Source: Porphyromonas sp.
GTDB taxonomy: Bacteria; Bacteroidota; Bacteroidia; Bacteroidales; Porphyromonadaceae
Assembly: GCA_029983505.1 (NCBI GenBank)
Contig: JASBZK010000009.1
Coordinates: 1 to 62,690, forward strand
Length of the DNA stretch: 62,690 nt
Direction: 5' to 3'
Shown here: positions 35,573-44,787 of the stretch, one piece after another
Position numbering within the stretch: the first letter of the stretch is position 1
How the letters are laid out: every line of letters begins with the position of its first letter
Notes under the pieces: generated by a model
Told to the model about the DNA's origin: nothing
Databases searched by the model: none
What the model saw: the letters and a program-made list of their open reading frames with translations, nothing else
Translations under genes and position numbers: made by a program

Positions 35573-36517
35573 TTACGCGATGCTGAAGTAAAGAATAGAA
35601 ACCAAAGCGACGGAGAGCACGAGGACGCGGTGATTGGCGCGGACGGCGGTGCGGAAGTCTTCGTGCGAGAGAGGACGGTCGTTTGTGCCGATGTAGGGTT
35701 TGTCCACAAGTCTGCCGCCGTAGTAATTCGGTCCCCCAAACCGGCAGTCGAGGAGCCCCGCAAGCGCCGCTTCGGGGTACCCGGAGTTTGGCGAAGCGTG
35801 CTTGGAGTGGTCGCGTTTGAGGACACGGATCGCTCTCCTATTTGGGGGCAAAAGCACCATCAGCCAACCCGTAAGTCGGGAGGGCAGCCAGTTTGCCACG
35901 TCGTCCAGGTACACGGCAGCAAAGCGCCCGAAGTCTTTGTACTTCTCGCTTTTGTAGCCGATCATAGAGTCCATGGTGTTGATCATCTTATAGGCGTACA
36001 TCAGAGGTATGCCGCCGAGGGCGTAAAAGAAGAGCGGGGCAATGACGCCGTCCGAGAGGTTCTCCGCCAGCGTCTCGAGCGTGGCGGTGCGTATCTTGTG
36101 GAAGTCGAGCGCCCCGGTGTCGCGTCCCACTATGAAGCCGAGCCGTCTCCGGGCTTCCTGGAGGTCGCCTTTTTCCACGGCTTCTTCCACGTAGGAGGTC
36201 TCTTTGATGAGGCTTCTGTGCGCAATGGCGAAGTAAAAGAGGAGGGTGTTGACGAGGGCGAGGAGGACGGGAGAGACGAAGTAAAGCATCCGGACGAGGC
36301 TGAGTGCGCCAAACGTCAGGAGTACGAGGGAGACTGCGACAAGGGTGCCTTTGGCTTCCCGGTGCGAATCACGGTTAAACGTCACGTCGCACCACGAGAT
36401 GAGTTTGCCGAAGAGGCGCACCGGATGAGGCCACCCTTGGGGGTCTCCGAGAAGGGCGTCAAGGAGCAGACCCCCGAGCATGGGGACAAAGAAAGCGTAG
36501 AGACTGAAGTCGGTCAT
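35573..36517 (-). CDS. cbiB: Adenosylcobinamide-phosphate synthase
   Basis: This integral-membrane enzyme attaches aminopropanol phosphate to adenosylcobyric acid (CbiB, called CobD in the aerobic pathway). The ATG at 36517 gives 314 residues. Family features are GGLLLDALLGDPQGWPHPVRLFG near the N-terminus, GALDFHKIRTATLETLAENLSDGVIAPLFFYALGGIP in the middle (quoted only as a region, about residues 145-185) and ASPNSGYPEAALAGLL. It overlaps cobD by four bases (ATGA) and is the distal gene of the B12 locus. Confidence 0.95.
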   Translation of the reverse strand: MTDFSLYAFFVPMLGGLLLDALLGDPQGWPHPVRLFGKLISWCDVTFNRDSHREAKGTLVAVSLVLLTFGALSLVRMLYFVSPVLLALVNTLLFYFAIAHRSLIKETSYVEEAVEKGDLQEARRRLGFIVGRDTGALDFHKIRTATLETLAENLSDGVIAPLFFYALGGIPLMYAYKMINTMDSMIGYKSEKYKDFGRFAAVYLDDVANWLPSRLTGWLMVLLPPNRRAIRVLKRDHSKHASPNSGYPEAALAGLLDCRFGGPNYYGGRLVDKPYIGTNDRPLSHEDFRTAVRANHRVLVLSVALVSILYFSIA

Positions 36518-37533
36518 ATTTGCGAAAAGTAGTCTTCGAGCCCCGAGATAAGGGCAGCGCACGCTTCGGGACTTTGGACGGAGAGCCGGAAATGGCGGTC
36601 GGAGAGCCCGCGGAAGTTGGAGGCGTCGCGGATGAGGATGCCGTGTTTTTCGACGAGAAACGCTTTAAGGTCGGGAGAGGAGCCTCTTAGCATCCGGACG
36701 AGGAAGAAGTTGGCCGGCGAGGGCTCGGGGACAAGCTCCGGGATTTTTTTGAGTTCTCTTTGGAGCCTCACAGACTCCGTGTCCAGCTTCCCGGCATCCG
36801 GCTTAAGGGCTTCGTAGTGGTCGAGGATGAAGTTGCCCGCTTCTTGGGCAAGGGCATTGACGGACCACGGGATTCGGATCCTTTGGAGCCCATCGACGAT
36901 CTCCTCCGAAGCGATAAGGTAGCCGAGTCTGAGTCCGGGGATGGCAAACGTCTTGGTGAGGGAGTGGACGGTGACGAGGTTCGCGTATTTGCCGTGCAGC
37001 GGTATGAGGGTACCGGCAGCCGTACACAGGTCTCCGTAGGCGTTATCTATGATAACGATTCGGGTACGGTTTACGGCACAGATCTCCTCAATGACGGGTA
37101 TGGGTAGGAGAAACCCGTCGGGATTATTCGGGTACGCGAACCATAGCAGATCCGTGCGCCTTTCGGTGGGGAGCGACGTGTATGCCCCGTGCAGAATCTC
37201 GTGGCGATGGGCACGGGCGGCATCCTCGTACTCGGCAAAAGAGGGGACTAAGACGGTCGAAGTCTTCCCCTCGTACAGGTGCGCAAGGAGATAAAAAGCC
37301 TCCGCGCTGCCTGCCGTGACGAGCACGCACGACTTGGGGACACCGTGCAGGGCGGCGATTTTAGCCGTAAGCTCGGAGGCGAGAGGGTCGGGATAATTCT
37401 CTACCGCGCTTAGGCGTGTTTGCAGAAAAGAGAGTACTTCTCCGGATTTATTTTCCCAAGGGATATTGGAAGAGAAGTCGTACCGGACTTTCCCCTCGTA
37501 GTCGTACCGGTCGTTGCCGTGGCCTGTGAGCAT
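36514..37533 (-). CDS. cobD: Threonine-phosphate decarboxylase (CobD type)
   Basis: This PLP enzyme makes (R)-1-amino-2-propanol phosphate, the linker that CbiB adds to cobyric acid. The 339-residue aminotransferase-fold protein begins GHGNDRYDY...DFSSNIP. It has the pattern FAYPNNPDG and the PLP lysine in HSLTKTFAIPGLRLGY. Its start codon directly follows the cobQ stop codon, and its stop codon overlaps the cbiB start, so it is tightly coupled on both sides. Confidence 0.92.
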   Translation of the reverse strand: MLTGHGNDRYDYEGKVRYDFSSNIPWENKSGEVLSFLQTRLSAVENYPDPLASELTAKIAALHGVPKSCVLVTAGSAEAFYLLAHLYEGKTSTVLVPSFAEYEDAARAHRHEILHGAYTSLPTERRTDLLWFAYPNNPDGFLLPIPVIEEICAVNRTRIVIIDNAYGDLCTAAGTLIPLHGKYANLVTVHSLTKTFAIPGLRLGYLIASEEIVDGLQRIRIPWSVNALAQEAGNFILDHYEALKPDAGKLDTESVRLQRELKKIPELVPEPSPANFFLVRMLRGSSPDLKAFLVEKHGILIRDASNFRGLSDRHFRLSVQSPEACAALISGLEDYFSQI

Positions 37534-38997
37534 TTATTTTCTGAGACAGCTGTAAATGTAATCTATGTCGATTTCCCGCCTTATCACCTCCGCAAGGCGG
37601 TCGAAGCCTTCTTCCTTTTTCTTCTTGAAGTCGAACGGTACCCGGAAGCCCGGCAGATAGGGAGAGAGAAGTTTCTCGACCACGGAGGCATTGTCGAGTA
37701 TGCCGTGCAGATAGGTTCCCCAAGAGGATGCGGAGAGACGGTATCCGTCTGTTTCGCCCGTGTCCAAGGTGCAGACCGGGGTATCCGTCGGGGTTACTCC
37801 CGAGTGGATTTCGTACCCGTCTCCCTTCGCGGTGCCGTCCGTGAAAAGAAACGACGACTGCCTTGTCCGCTTGCCCGTCCTAAGCGTAGTCGTGGTGGGG
37901 AAGATGCCCAGCCCTTTTGCCGAAGCCACGTCGCCCTCTATGCCTTCGGGGTCCAGTATCTCCTGCCCCAGCATCTGGTACCCGCCGCAGATGCCGACGA
38001 GGGGTTTGCCCTTGGCGTGGTGCGATAGGACGACTTCTTCTATCCCCTTATGGCGCAGCTCGATGAGGTCGGAGATCGTGTTTTTGGAGCCGGGTAAAAT
38101 GAGGATGTCGGCCTCCGAGATGGCTGGGGGCTCGTCCGAGTAGTAGAGGTTGACTGCGTCCAAGGACTCAAGGAGACGGAAGTCGGTGAAGTTGGAGAGA
38201 TGTCCCGTATGGACGACACAGACGTTCACCTTTCCCGGCTTTGCCTTGGTCTCTTTCGCGTCCAGCTCGACACTGTCCTCCTCTTCTATGAAGAGGTCGT
38301 CCATATAGGGAAGGATGCCCACCACGGGCTTGCCCGTGAGCTCTTCCAAAATCTTCTTTCCCTCATAGAAGAGCGAAATATCCCCTCTGAATTTATTTAC
38401 CAAGACCCCCACGATGCAAGCCCGCTCTTCTTCGGACAAAAGTGCAAGGGTGCCGTAGACGCTGCCGAAAAGTCCGCCTCGGTCAATGTCTGCCACCAGT
38501 ATCGTGGCAGCTCCGGTTCGGCGTGCGACGCGCATATTCGTGATGTCTTTCTCCTTGAGGTTAAGCTCCGATATGCTGCCCGCTCCCTCGATGACGATGG
38601 GGCTGTACTCGGCTTGTAGGCGGTTGAAGGCCTGTATGACTTCGGCAAAAAGAGCCTCTTTGTCCGCTCCGTCAAAGTACGCCCTTGCGCTCATATTGCC
38701 GTAGGGTTTGCCGTTGAGTACCACTTGGGATACGGTGTGGCTCGTGGGCTTGAGAAGGATGGGGTTCATCTCCGTCCTCGGCGCTATCCCGCACGCCTCT
38801 GCCTGCACGGCCTGCGCCCGTCCGATCTCGAAGCCGTCAGGCGTGGCGAAGCTATTGAGGGACATATTCTGTGCCTTAAACGGTGCGGGTCGGAATCCGT
38901 CCTCTTTGAAGAGACGGCAAAAGCCGGCAGCGACTACCGACTTGCCGACATCGGAGCCGGTGCCGACGAACATCAGAGGTCTGAGGGTTTCTTTCAT
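37534..38997 (-). CDS. cobQ: Cobyric acid synthase
   Basis: This enzyme amidates four carboxylates of adenosylcobyrinic acid a,c-diamide with glutamine nitrogen. The ATG at 38997 gives 487 residues (MKETLRPLMFVGTGSDVGKS). The N-terminal P-loop/dethiobiotin synthetase-like domain is followed by a class I amidotransferase domain with the nucleophile in GICGGYQMLG and the histidine in TYLHGILDN. The frame is open upstream to 39078, but that part crosses repeat copy 10. Confidence 0.95.
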   Translation of the reverse strand: MKETLRPLMFVGTGSDVGKSVVAAGFCRLFKEDGFRPAPFKAQNMSLNSFATPDGFEIGRAQAVQAEACGIAPRTEMNPILLKPTSHTVSQVVLNGKPYGNMSARAYFDGADKEALFAEVIQAFNRLQAEYSPIVIEGAGSISELNLKEKDITNMRVARRTGAATILVADIDRGGLFGSVYGTLALLSEEERACIVGVLVNKFRGDISLFYEGKKILEELTGKPVVGILPYMDDLFIEEEDSVELDAKETKAKPGKVNVCVVHTGHLSNFTDFRLLESLDAVNLYYSDEPPAISEADILILPGSKNTISDLIELRHKGIEEVVLSHHAKGKPLVGICGGYQMLGQEILDPEGIEGDVASAKGLGIFPTTTTLRTGKRTRQSSFLFTDGTAKGDGYEIHSGVTPTDTPVCTLDTGETDGYRLSASSWGTYLHGILDNASVVEKLLSPYLPGFRVPFDFKKKKEEGFDRLAEVIRREIDIDYIYSCLRK

Positions 38998-39018
38998 CTT
39001 ATGTGTGGTGCAAATCTT

Positions 39019-39097
39019 GGTACGTGTCTCGCTCCTTTTCCGGTACGGGTCTTTTTCTAAGCCCGGTACGTGTCTCAACTCTTTCTCGGTACGTGTC
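39019..39097. repeat. 79-bp four-box element, copy 10
   Basis: Boxes start at 39019 (GGTACGTGTC), 39042 (GGTACGGGTC), 39065 (GGTACGTGTC) and 39088 (GGTACGTGTC), all forward at an exact 23-bp period. This is the most regular copy, with pyrimidine-rich spacers. It lies between cobC and cobQ, inside the B12 locus. Confidence 0.93.
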
Positions 39098-39114
39098 TCG
39101 TGGAGATGGAACTT

Positions 39115-39645
39115 CTATAGGTCGAAAGTAAGGACTTCGCCATAGCCGATCTCCGCGTTCATAGCCTCTTCCGGGGTGTAGCCTTGGAGGATAATGAGGA
39201 AAGCGCGGAGCACGCCCGAGTGGGTGACTAAGAGGACGTCGCCCTCTTTACCGGCTATCTTGTCTTCGTAAAACGACCGTACGCGGGCTGTCATTTGGGC
39301 GTAGGATTCTCCGCCCGGGGTAGGGCAGTCGAGGTAATTATCGAACCACCTTTTGCCATCCTCCCTATCAAAAATTTCCTGCCAAGAGAGCCCCTCAAAT
39401 GCCCCGAAGTCAAGCTCCATCAGGCGCGTGTCCGTCTCCACTTCTCCGAAGTACTTGCGGGCGAAAGAAAGGCACCTCGTGAGCGGGCTGGAATACACCT
39501 TGGAGAAGCGACCGAGGTCACCCAGTCTCCGAGCGGCTTCAGCCCACTCTTCGGGATAGGTCTCGGCGAGTGGGGCATCGGTCTGCCCGTAGCAGATACC
39601 GGAGGGCAGACCTACGGAGGTATGGCGGACGAGGGTGAGGGACAT
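39115..39645 (-). CDS. cobC: Alpha-ribazole phosphatase (histidine phosphatase family)
   Basis: This protein removes phosphate from alpha-ribazole-5-phosphate or adenosylcobalamin-5-phosphate. The ATG at 39645 gives 176 residues. The phosphohistidine motif LVRHTSVGLPSGICYGQTD shows the CobC-type LVRHT with the CYGQTD loop. The second catalytic histidine is in LVTHSGVLRA. The upstream open frame to 39822 overlaps cobS and lacks family similarity. The B12 context supports CobC over a general phosphatase. Confidence 0.88.
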   Translation of the reverse strand: MSLTLVRHTSVGLPSGICYGQTDAPLAETYPEEWAEAARRLGDLGRFSKVYSSPLTRCLSFARKYFGEVETDTRLMELDFGAFEGLSWQEIFDREDGKRWFDNYLDCPTPGGESYAQMTARVRSFYEDKIAGKEGDVLLVTHSGVLRAFLIILQGYTPEEAMNAEIGYGEVLTFDL

Positions 39646-39667
39646 CTTAGCGGGCAGGGTTTGGCAG

Positions 39668-40426
39668 TCAGAAGTTGGTGGTATAGAAGGAGAGGATGAG
39701 GAGAAGGGCAGTGTGGCAGGTGACGATGAGGAAGCCGAGGATGTCGCCGGTGTAACCGCCGACCTTCTTCTCGGCGTAGCTTTTAAGGGCGAGGAAGATG
39801 AGTGCGTAGGCACCGGCGGCACCGAGGGCGACTTGCCAAGGGAGAAGGAGAAGGGAGAGGAGACCCCAGAGGATGGCGAGCCCGAAGGTGAGCGGAGAGA
39901 GCTTATTGCGCGTGTGCTTCCCTTTGCTGGCGTCCTTACGGGCGTAGTCGGAGGTCTCGATGAAGAAGAGGGGCATCACCCTTGCCGAGGTCTCGGCGGC
40001 GACGAGGGCGAGCGTCATCGTCTCCCGGGGAAGGTTTTTGAGGAGCAAGAAGCGTAGCCCGAAGAGGAGGATGAGCGCCACGACGCCAAAGACACCGCTC
40101 GACGAGTCGCGCATAATGGCGAGTATCCGCTCCCTCTCGTACCCCCCGCCGAAGCCGTCGAAGGTGTCGGCGAACCCGTCCTCATGGATGGCGCCCGTCG
40201 CGAGCGTCATTACAATCATCGCGAGGAGGACGCTCACATCCCACGGGAGAAAGTAGCCCGTGGCGAGGCAGGTCACGGCACCGAGCCCGCCGACGAATGC
40301 CCCCACAAGCGGAAAGTAGCGGAAAGCCTCGCTGAGGGCTTGCTCGCTATATTCCGTGCGCGGCGTAGGTATGCGGCTGTAGTACTGAAAGGTGAGAAAT
40401 AGGAGATTGAGTTCTCTTCTGATCAT
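39668..40426 (-). CDS. cobS: Adenosylcobinamide-GDP ribazoletransferase (cobalamin synthase)
   Basis: This integral-membrane enzyme joins adenosylcobinamide-GDP to alpha-ribazole (phosphate), forming the nucleotide loop. The 252-residue protein has several hydrophobic segments. The metal-binding acidic motif HEDGFADTFDGFGGG is at about residues 80-95 and KVGGYTGDILG lies near the C-terminus. It lies 22 bp upstream of cobC in the transcript. Confidence 0.95.
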   Translation of the reverse strand: MIRRELNLLFLTFQYYSRIPTPRTEYSEQALSEAFRYFPLVGAFVGGLGAVTCLATGYFLPWDVSVLLAMIVMTLATGAIHEDGFADTFDGFGGGYERERILAIMRDSSSGVFGVVALILLFGLRFLLLKNLPRETMTLALVAAETSARVMPLFFIETSDYARKDASKGKHTRNKLSPLTFGLAILWGLLSLLLLPWQVALGAAGAYALIFLALKSYAEKKVGGYTGDILGFLIVTCHTALLLILSFYTTNF

Positions 40427-40477
40427 ACGACTTCTTTATGGTTCGCGTAGTCCGTGAGCGTGATGCGGTAAAATCTT

Positions 40478-40556
40478 GGCCCGTATCTCGCGTTCTTCCC
40501 GGTACGGGTCTCGTGCCGGTCTCGGTACGTGTGAGGAAATCTTTTTGGTCCGTATC
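40478..40556. repeat. 79-bp four-box element, copy 11, abutting cobT
   Basis: Boxes start at 40478 (GGCCCGTATC), 40501 (GGTACGGGTC), 40524 (GGTACGTGTG) and 40547 (GGTCCGTATC), at an exact 23-bp period. The next three bases, TCA, are the complement of the cobT stop codon TGA. The repeat-like sequence therefore runs right up to the coding end. Confidence 0.92.
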
Positions 40557-41567
40557 TCAAATGGGACCTACTTCGTACACGCCGGCTTCTTCAAATGAGG
40601 CCATATTATTGAGGAAGACGAGCGCAGACTGAAGTATCGGATAGACGATGGCGCAGCCGGTGCCTTCGCCGAGACGGAGCCCCAAGTGGAGAATCGGGTC
40701 GCCGTGCATATACTCTACCATCGCCTTGTGCCCCGGCTCTTCGGAAGCGTGGGAGAAGACGACGTTACTGATAATGCTTCTGTCCATCTCGTAAGCCGCA
40801 AGGAACCCCGCAGAGGTGATGAAGCCGTCGGCTATGATGAGCATACCGAGCTTCTTGGCCTCAAGGACGCCGCCGCAAATCGCCGCGATCTCGAATCCGC
40901 CGAGTGTGGCAAGTGCTTCAAGCGGGGTCTTGGGGTCGTATTTGGCGTAAACTTGAGTAAGGATGTCGAGTTTGTGGTTCACCCCTTTTTTGTCCAGCCC
41001 CGCACCGCGTCCCGTGCAGACTTCGAGCGGGGTGCCGGCGAAGTGGTGCAGCAGAAGGGAGGAGGGAGAAGTATTGGCGATGCCCATCTCTCCGAAACCT
41101 ACGACGTTGCACCCGCGGTCAAACTCCTCACGGACGCACTCGGCACCTATGGCCATCGCTTGCTTGCACTCCTCTATGGTCATCGCAGGCTCACGGAGCA
41201 TATTCTTGGATCCGTAGGCGATTTTGCGGTTCTCGACGGCGATATCCTTCGGGAAATCGTAGTCCACGCCCACGTCGATGACGCGGAGACGGATGTCGTG
41301 CTGTTTGGAGAAGACGCTGATGCCGGCACCGCCACGGACGAAGTTCATGGCCATCTGCCAAGTGATCTCCTTGGGGCAAACGCTGACCCCTTCGTCAGCG
41401 ATGCCGTGGTCGGCCGCAAAGACGAGGATGGCGGGGTTGCGCAGCTCGGGGGTGAGGGTCTGTTGGATCATCCCGATTTGGAGCGCCAGGTCTTCGAGCT
41501 TACCCAGAGATCCGACAATTTTTGTGCGGGTGTCGATTTTGTGCTGAAGCTGTTCTTTCGTAATCAT
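40557..41567 (-). CDS. cobT: Nicotinate-nucleotide--dimethylbenzimidazole phosphoribosyltransferase
   Basis: This enzyme activates the lower-ligand base, making alpha-ribazole phosphate from 5,6-dimethylbenzimidazole or a related base and nicotinate mononucleotide. The 336-residue protein has FAADHGIADEGVS, GFGEMGIANTSPSS and, near the C-terminus, the catalytic glutamate region LRLGEGTGCA. The lower base used in this anaerobe-like organism is not deducible from the window. The stop codon lies at the edge of repeat copy 11. Confidence 0.95.
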   Translation of the reverse strand: MITKEQLQHKIDTRTKIVGSLGKLEDLALQIGMIQQTLTPELRNPAILVFAADHGIADEGVSVCPKEITWQMAMNFVRGGAGISVFSKQHDIRLRVIDVGVDYDFPKDIAVENRKIAYGSKNMLREPAMTIEECKQAMAIGAECVREEFDRGCNVVGFGEMGIANTSPSSLLLHHFAGTPLEVCTGRGAGLDKKGVNHKLDILTQVYAKYDPKTPLEALATLGGFEIAAICGGVLEAKKLGMLIIADGFITSAGFLAAYEMDRSIISNVVFSHASEEPGHKAMVEYMHGDPILHLGLRLGEGTGCAIVYPILQSALVFLNNMASFEEAGVYEVGPI

Positions 41568-41663
41568 AAAAGTGGCCGAGTATAAAGTTTTATGTAAGTA
41601 GTCGGAGAGAATGGAAGTAGCTGTCTCGGTACGGAGGCGGTCAGTGGGTTCCCCGATTGCGGC

Positions 41664-42191
41664 TCAAGCGGGGGCTTTTGTTTTGATCGGGACGGGGATG
41701 CCGCTGACGCACAGGTAGACTTCGTCTGCGGTGCGTGCGATGTGCTGGTTGACGAAGCCCTGGAGGTCGGTGAAGTGCCGTGTGGCTTCGTCCATAGCGT
41801 GAACCCCCATGCCTATCTCGTTGCTGACGACGATGAGGTCGCAGTCTTTGCGGATGATCCGGTCCCACTCGTCCGTGGCCTCTATGAGCGAACGGTCGAG
41901 GTCGAAACCGTTGTCCGTGAAAATGTTGGTCAGCCACAGGGTGACGCAGTCGAGGAGCGCCGTATGCCCATCGAGGTCGAGACGGGAGAGGTTTTTCTCC
42001 TCCTCTATGGTCGTCCAGCCTTTGCCGGCACGGATGGCTTGGTGACGGGCGATGCGCTTCTCGAAGTCCGCGTCCCATCTGCGGGCCGTGGCGATGTAGA
42101 GCGGACTACTTGACCGCTCCAAAGCGAGCTTTTCGGCAAAAGTACTCTTGCCGGATCGGGCGCCCCCTGTGATGAATGTGATGCGGTGCAT
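41664..42191 (-). CDS. cobU: Adenosylcobinamide kinase/guanylyltransferase
   Basis: This bifunctional enzyme phosphorylates adenosylcobinamide and transfers GMP to it, feeding CobS. The 175-residue protein has the P-loop GGARSGKS (residues 9-16), the catalytic ARRWDADFEKRIARHQ segment and VSNEIGMGV. It is the first biosynthetic gene after btuB. The 96-bp gap to cobT holds one isolated repeat-like box and no other signal. Confidence 0.95.
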   Translation of the reverse strand: MHRITFITGGARSGKSTFAEKLALERSSSPLYIATARRWDADFEKRIARHQAIRAGKGWTTIEEEKNLSRLDLDGHTALLDCVTLWLTNIFTDNGFDLDRSLIEATDEWDRIIRKDCDLIVVSNEIGMGVHAMDEATRHFTDLQGFVNQHIARTADEVYLCVSGIPVPIKTKAPA

Positions 42192-42209
42192 CTGTGAGCC
42201 TGAAATTTT

Positions 42210-42288
42210 GGTCTGTATGAAAAAAGTTCGCCGACCGTACCTACGCGATCACGCCGGTACGGCCGGCGAGAAGTTTTCGGCCTGTATG
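42210..42288. repeat. 79-bp four-box element, copy 12
   Basis: Boxes start at 42210 (GGTCTGTATG), 42233 (GACCGTACCT), 42256 (GGTACGGCCG) and 42279 (GGCCTGTATG). They are degenerate but keep an exact 23-bp period. It occupies nearly the whole gap between btuB and cobU. Confidence 0.82.
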
Positions 42289-42291
42289 AGA

Positions 42292-44415
42292 TTAGAAGCT
42301 GTAAGTCACTTCGCCCATCACGGTACGTCCGGGCATATTGTAGCCGTCTTTCTCGGCGTAATTTTCGTCGAAGAGGTTGGAGACGGTGAGGCCGACTTTG
42401 AAGCTCCTGGTGACACGGTACTGTGCGGAGTAGTCGAAGACGAGGTGGAGCGGGTGGCGGAGGATCCGGTCTTTCGCCGTGTAGCCGCCCTCAGTGTAGT
42501 AGTCTTTTTCTCCGATGCCGGGGCGAAGCTCGGGCGTCCAAGCGTACCAGTCGTTTTCGAGATGGTGACCGATGAGGCGTGCATTAAGGCGGGTGGAGAA
42601 GTGACGACCGTCTTCGTAGTTGATACCGAAGCTGCCGGTGTCTTTTCTCACGCCGACGAGGCTCTTAGTGACGACGTTTTCACCCGTGCCGGTGTCGAAC
42701 TCGTCCGTGAAGAGGTGGGTGTAGGAGGCGTAGAGCTCAAGAGTGTGGCGCGGGGCAAAGAGTGCCGCAAGGTCGGTGGAGAACATCACTTCCAGCCCGT
42801 TGATACGACCATTATTGGCGTTCATAAAGGTTGTAAAGTCCTTATTGGAGTAATAATCGGTGACGATCTTATTCCTGTAGAACGTTTGGAAGTAGGTCAG
42901 GTCTACATTGAGGAGGCGACCTTGGTTGAAGTTGATGCCGAGGTCATAGGAGAGTGAGATCTCGGTCTTGAGGTCGGGGTTGCCTTTGTACACTTTTCCG
43001 CCCGCGGTAAATTGACCCGCCGTCTGGTAGGCATCGGGCAGATAAAAAGCCGTGCCGAAGCTGCCGTGGACGTTGAAGTTGGGGAGGATGAAGTACTTGA
43101 TGCCGATGGCGGGGGAGACGTTGGAGTAATTTTCGCTCTTGGCTTCGCTGGAGAGCCTTTCGTCCGCCTCTATGGCCAAGTGCGAGAAGGTGTACCGTAC
43201 TCCGGCGTTGACACTGAGGTTATTCAGCGTGTACGCACCTTGAAGGTAAGCAGCAGCGGAGAGCGCGTTGTAGTCCGGTCTGAACGGATTGTCCGGGGTG
43301 GCAAGAGCCGAGAAACGCTCCGAAGAGACACGGGAGCCGTCAAGGTCTACGCCGGCGAGGAGCGTGAAGTCGCCCCATCTCTGCGTATCGTAGAGCTTGA
43401 AGCCGTATTGACGGCTACGATTCTTGTCGCTGATGAAATTGTCCGTGGCGCTTGAGGACTTCGGATAGTTATTCTCGAGGTAGTCGGTGAAGTAGGGCGA
43501 GAAGGTGAGGACGTTCCGGCTGGTGGTGCGCTTGAGGTCAAAGCCGACGTTCAGACGGTTGAAGTCCATCGTGCTCATACCGTAGGAGTGCCAGTAATTG
43601 CCCGGCATCTCGATACCTTCGGAGAGGACGTAGGAGGCGGTCACGTTTGCAGTCCAGAGACGGGAGAGGTCAAAGTCGAGCATCCCCGTGAATTGGTTCA
43701 CGGAGTGCTTGGTGTGGTCCATCACGTCGCCAAAGGATTTACGGTCGAGGATGTTCATCTCCGTGTCCGTCATACTGAGGAGGTGGTTGCTGCCGATTTT
43801 GTAGTCCTTGCTCACGGCGTTTCTTGAGAAGCCGAAAGAGAGGCGGGTGTGCCGTCCGAGTCCGCCCGTGCCATAGGCAGAAAGGTGCGTTGAGCCGAAG
43901 CTGCCCGCGCCGAGTGTGACGGCTCCGCTCCTTTCTTCGCTCGGACGTCGGGTGATGATATTGATGACCCCGCCCATCGCGTCAGAGCCGTAGAGGACGG
44001 AGTAGGGACCTTTGATGATCTCTACCCGCTCCACGAAGTCCACGGGCATTGCGGTCAGGTTCGTAGAGCCGGCGGGCTTACCGTCGATGAGTACGATGGC
44101 GTAATTGCGGTTATGGGCAGAGGGGGCGAAGCCACGGATGCCGATAGCTGAGGAAGAGCCGGGGTACTGGATGATGTCGAGGGGGGAGACCTTCTTAAGC
44201 AGTTCGGCGAGGGTCTCTGCGGGGATGCTTTCGATCTTCTTGCGGTCGATGATTTCCACCTTCTGGGGCACCTCTTTGAGCGGGAGATTCATTTTCGTCG
44301 CCGTGACGACGACTTCGTCGAGGTTGTATGCATTGCCTCCGTATTGTGCCGAGGCGGTTGAGAGGCCGAGAAGACCGGAGACGGAGAGAAGAGTGAGGAG
44401 AAGTTTTTTTGACAT
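42292..44415 (-). CDS. btuB: TonB-dependent outer-membrane receptor, probably for cobalamin (BtuB)
   Basis: This 707-residue outer-membrane receptor has a signal peptide (MSKKLLLTLLSVSGLLGLSTASA), a TonB-box-like LDEVVVTA and a plug domain with IKGPYSVLYGSDAMGGVINI. A 22-strand-type barrel follows, ending in a C-terminal aromatic residue (EVTYSF). The ATG at 44415 is chosen for the signal peptide. The upstream cobalamin riboswitch and downstream cobU-cobT make vitamin B12 or another corrinoid the likely ligand. No SusD-like partner is adjacent. Confidence 0.9.
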   Translation of the reverse strand: MSKKLLLTLLSVSGLLGLSTASAQYGGNAYNLDEVVVTATKMNLPLKEVPQKVEIIDRKKIESIPAETLAELLKKVSPLDIIQYPGSSSAIGIRGFAPSAHNRNYAIVLIDGKPAGSTNLTAMPVDFVERVEIIKGPYSVLYGSDAMGGVINIITRRPSEERSGAVTLGAGSFGSTHLSAYGTGGLGRHTRLSFGFSRNAVSKDYKIGSNHLLSMTDTEMNILDRKSFGDVMDHTKHSVNQFTGMLDFDLSRLWTANVTASYVLSEGIEMPGNYWHSYGMSTMDFNRLNVGFDLKRTTSRNVLTFSPYFTDYLENNYPKSSSATDNFISDKNRSRQYGFKLYDTQRWGDFTLLAGVDLDGSRVSSERFSALATPDNPFRPDYNALSAAAYLQGAYTLNNLSVNAGVRYTFSHLAIEADERLSSEAKSENYSNVSPAIGIKYFILPNFNVHGSFGTAFYLPDAYQTAGQFTAGGKVYKGNPDLKTEISLSYDLGINFNQGRLLNVDLTYFQTFYRNKIVTDYYSNKDFTTFMNANNGRINGLEVMFSTDLAALFAPRHTLELYASYTHLFTDEFDTGTGENVVTKSLVGVRKDTGSFGINYEDGRHFSTRLNARLIGHHLENDWYAWTPELRPGIGEKDYYTEGGYTAKDRILRHPLHLVFDYSAQYRVTRSFKVGLTVSNLFDENYAEKDGYNMPGRTVMGEVTYSF

Positions 44416-44549
44416 AAAAAAGTTACAGTGATGGATAACCAAAACCATAAACTTTCAGGAGCAGAGCTTCGTAAGAACTCTTGGCAGGGTGTTTGACCGG
44501 AAATAGACCTTTTAGCTTTTGATCCCGAAAGCGTATGATGACAGATGTT

Positions 44550-44765
44550 TGCCTTGCAACTCGGAACAGGTCTTCCGGCTCGTCTCTGTGCCAAGGTTCT
44601 CTCCAAGGAGACCCTACGGTAGGAAGAAGCCTTCCCGCCTCTCTGTGACAAGGCAGTGACTCCGTCCCTTAAGCACCACTTGGGTTGTGAGACATACGGC
44701 TGCGGGTACAGCTTTGGCTTTTATAATCCTGCGGTTGCTCCTTCGGGGCAGCCACGGTACCAAAT
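44550..44765 (-). promoter_or_regulatory. Cobalamin riboswitch upstream of btuB
   Basis: Read on the minus strand, the 5' part contains TACCGTGGCTGCCCCGAAGG and AGCTGTACCCGCAGCCGTA. The middle contains GGAGTCACTGCC, and the 3' part contains AGCCGGAAGACCTG (44580-44567), the B12-box type segment. These match the conserved core of cobalamin aptamers in order. The segment that usually reads AAAGGGAA before the CCCGCAGC part looks short or divergent (AAAAGCCAAAG). The exact ends are approximate. Binding of adenosylcobalamin would be expected to reduce btuB and cob expression. Confidence 0.85.
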
Positions 44766-44787
44766 TCCCTTGATCCGGTTGCGAGTG

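Noticed and set aside
39646..39822. A serine-rich N-terminal extension of cobC
   Set aside because: It lies within cobS in another frame and does not match the phosphatase family. The ATG at 39645 begins the conserved LVRHT region.
41628..41640. A further copy of the four-box element between cobT and cobU
   Set aside because: Only one box-like sequence (GGTACGGAGG) is visible and no partners lie at 23-bp spacing. It may be a remnant.
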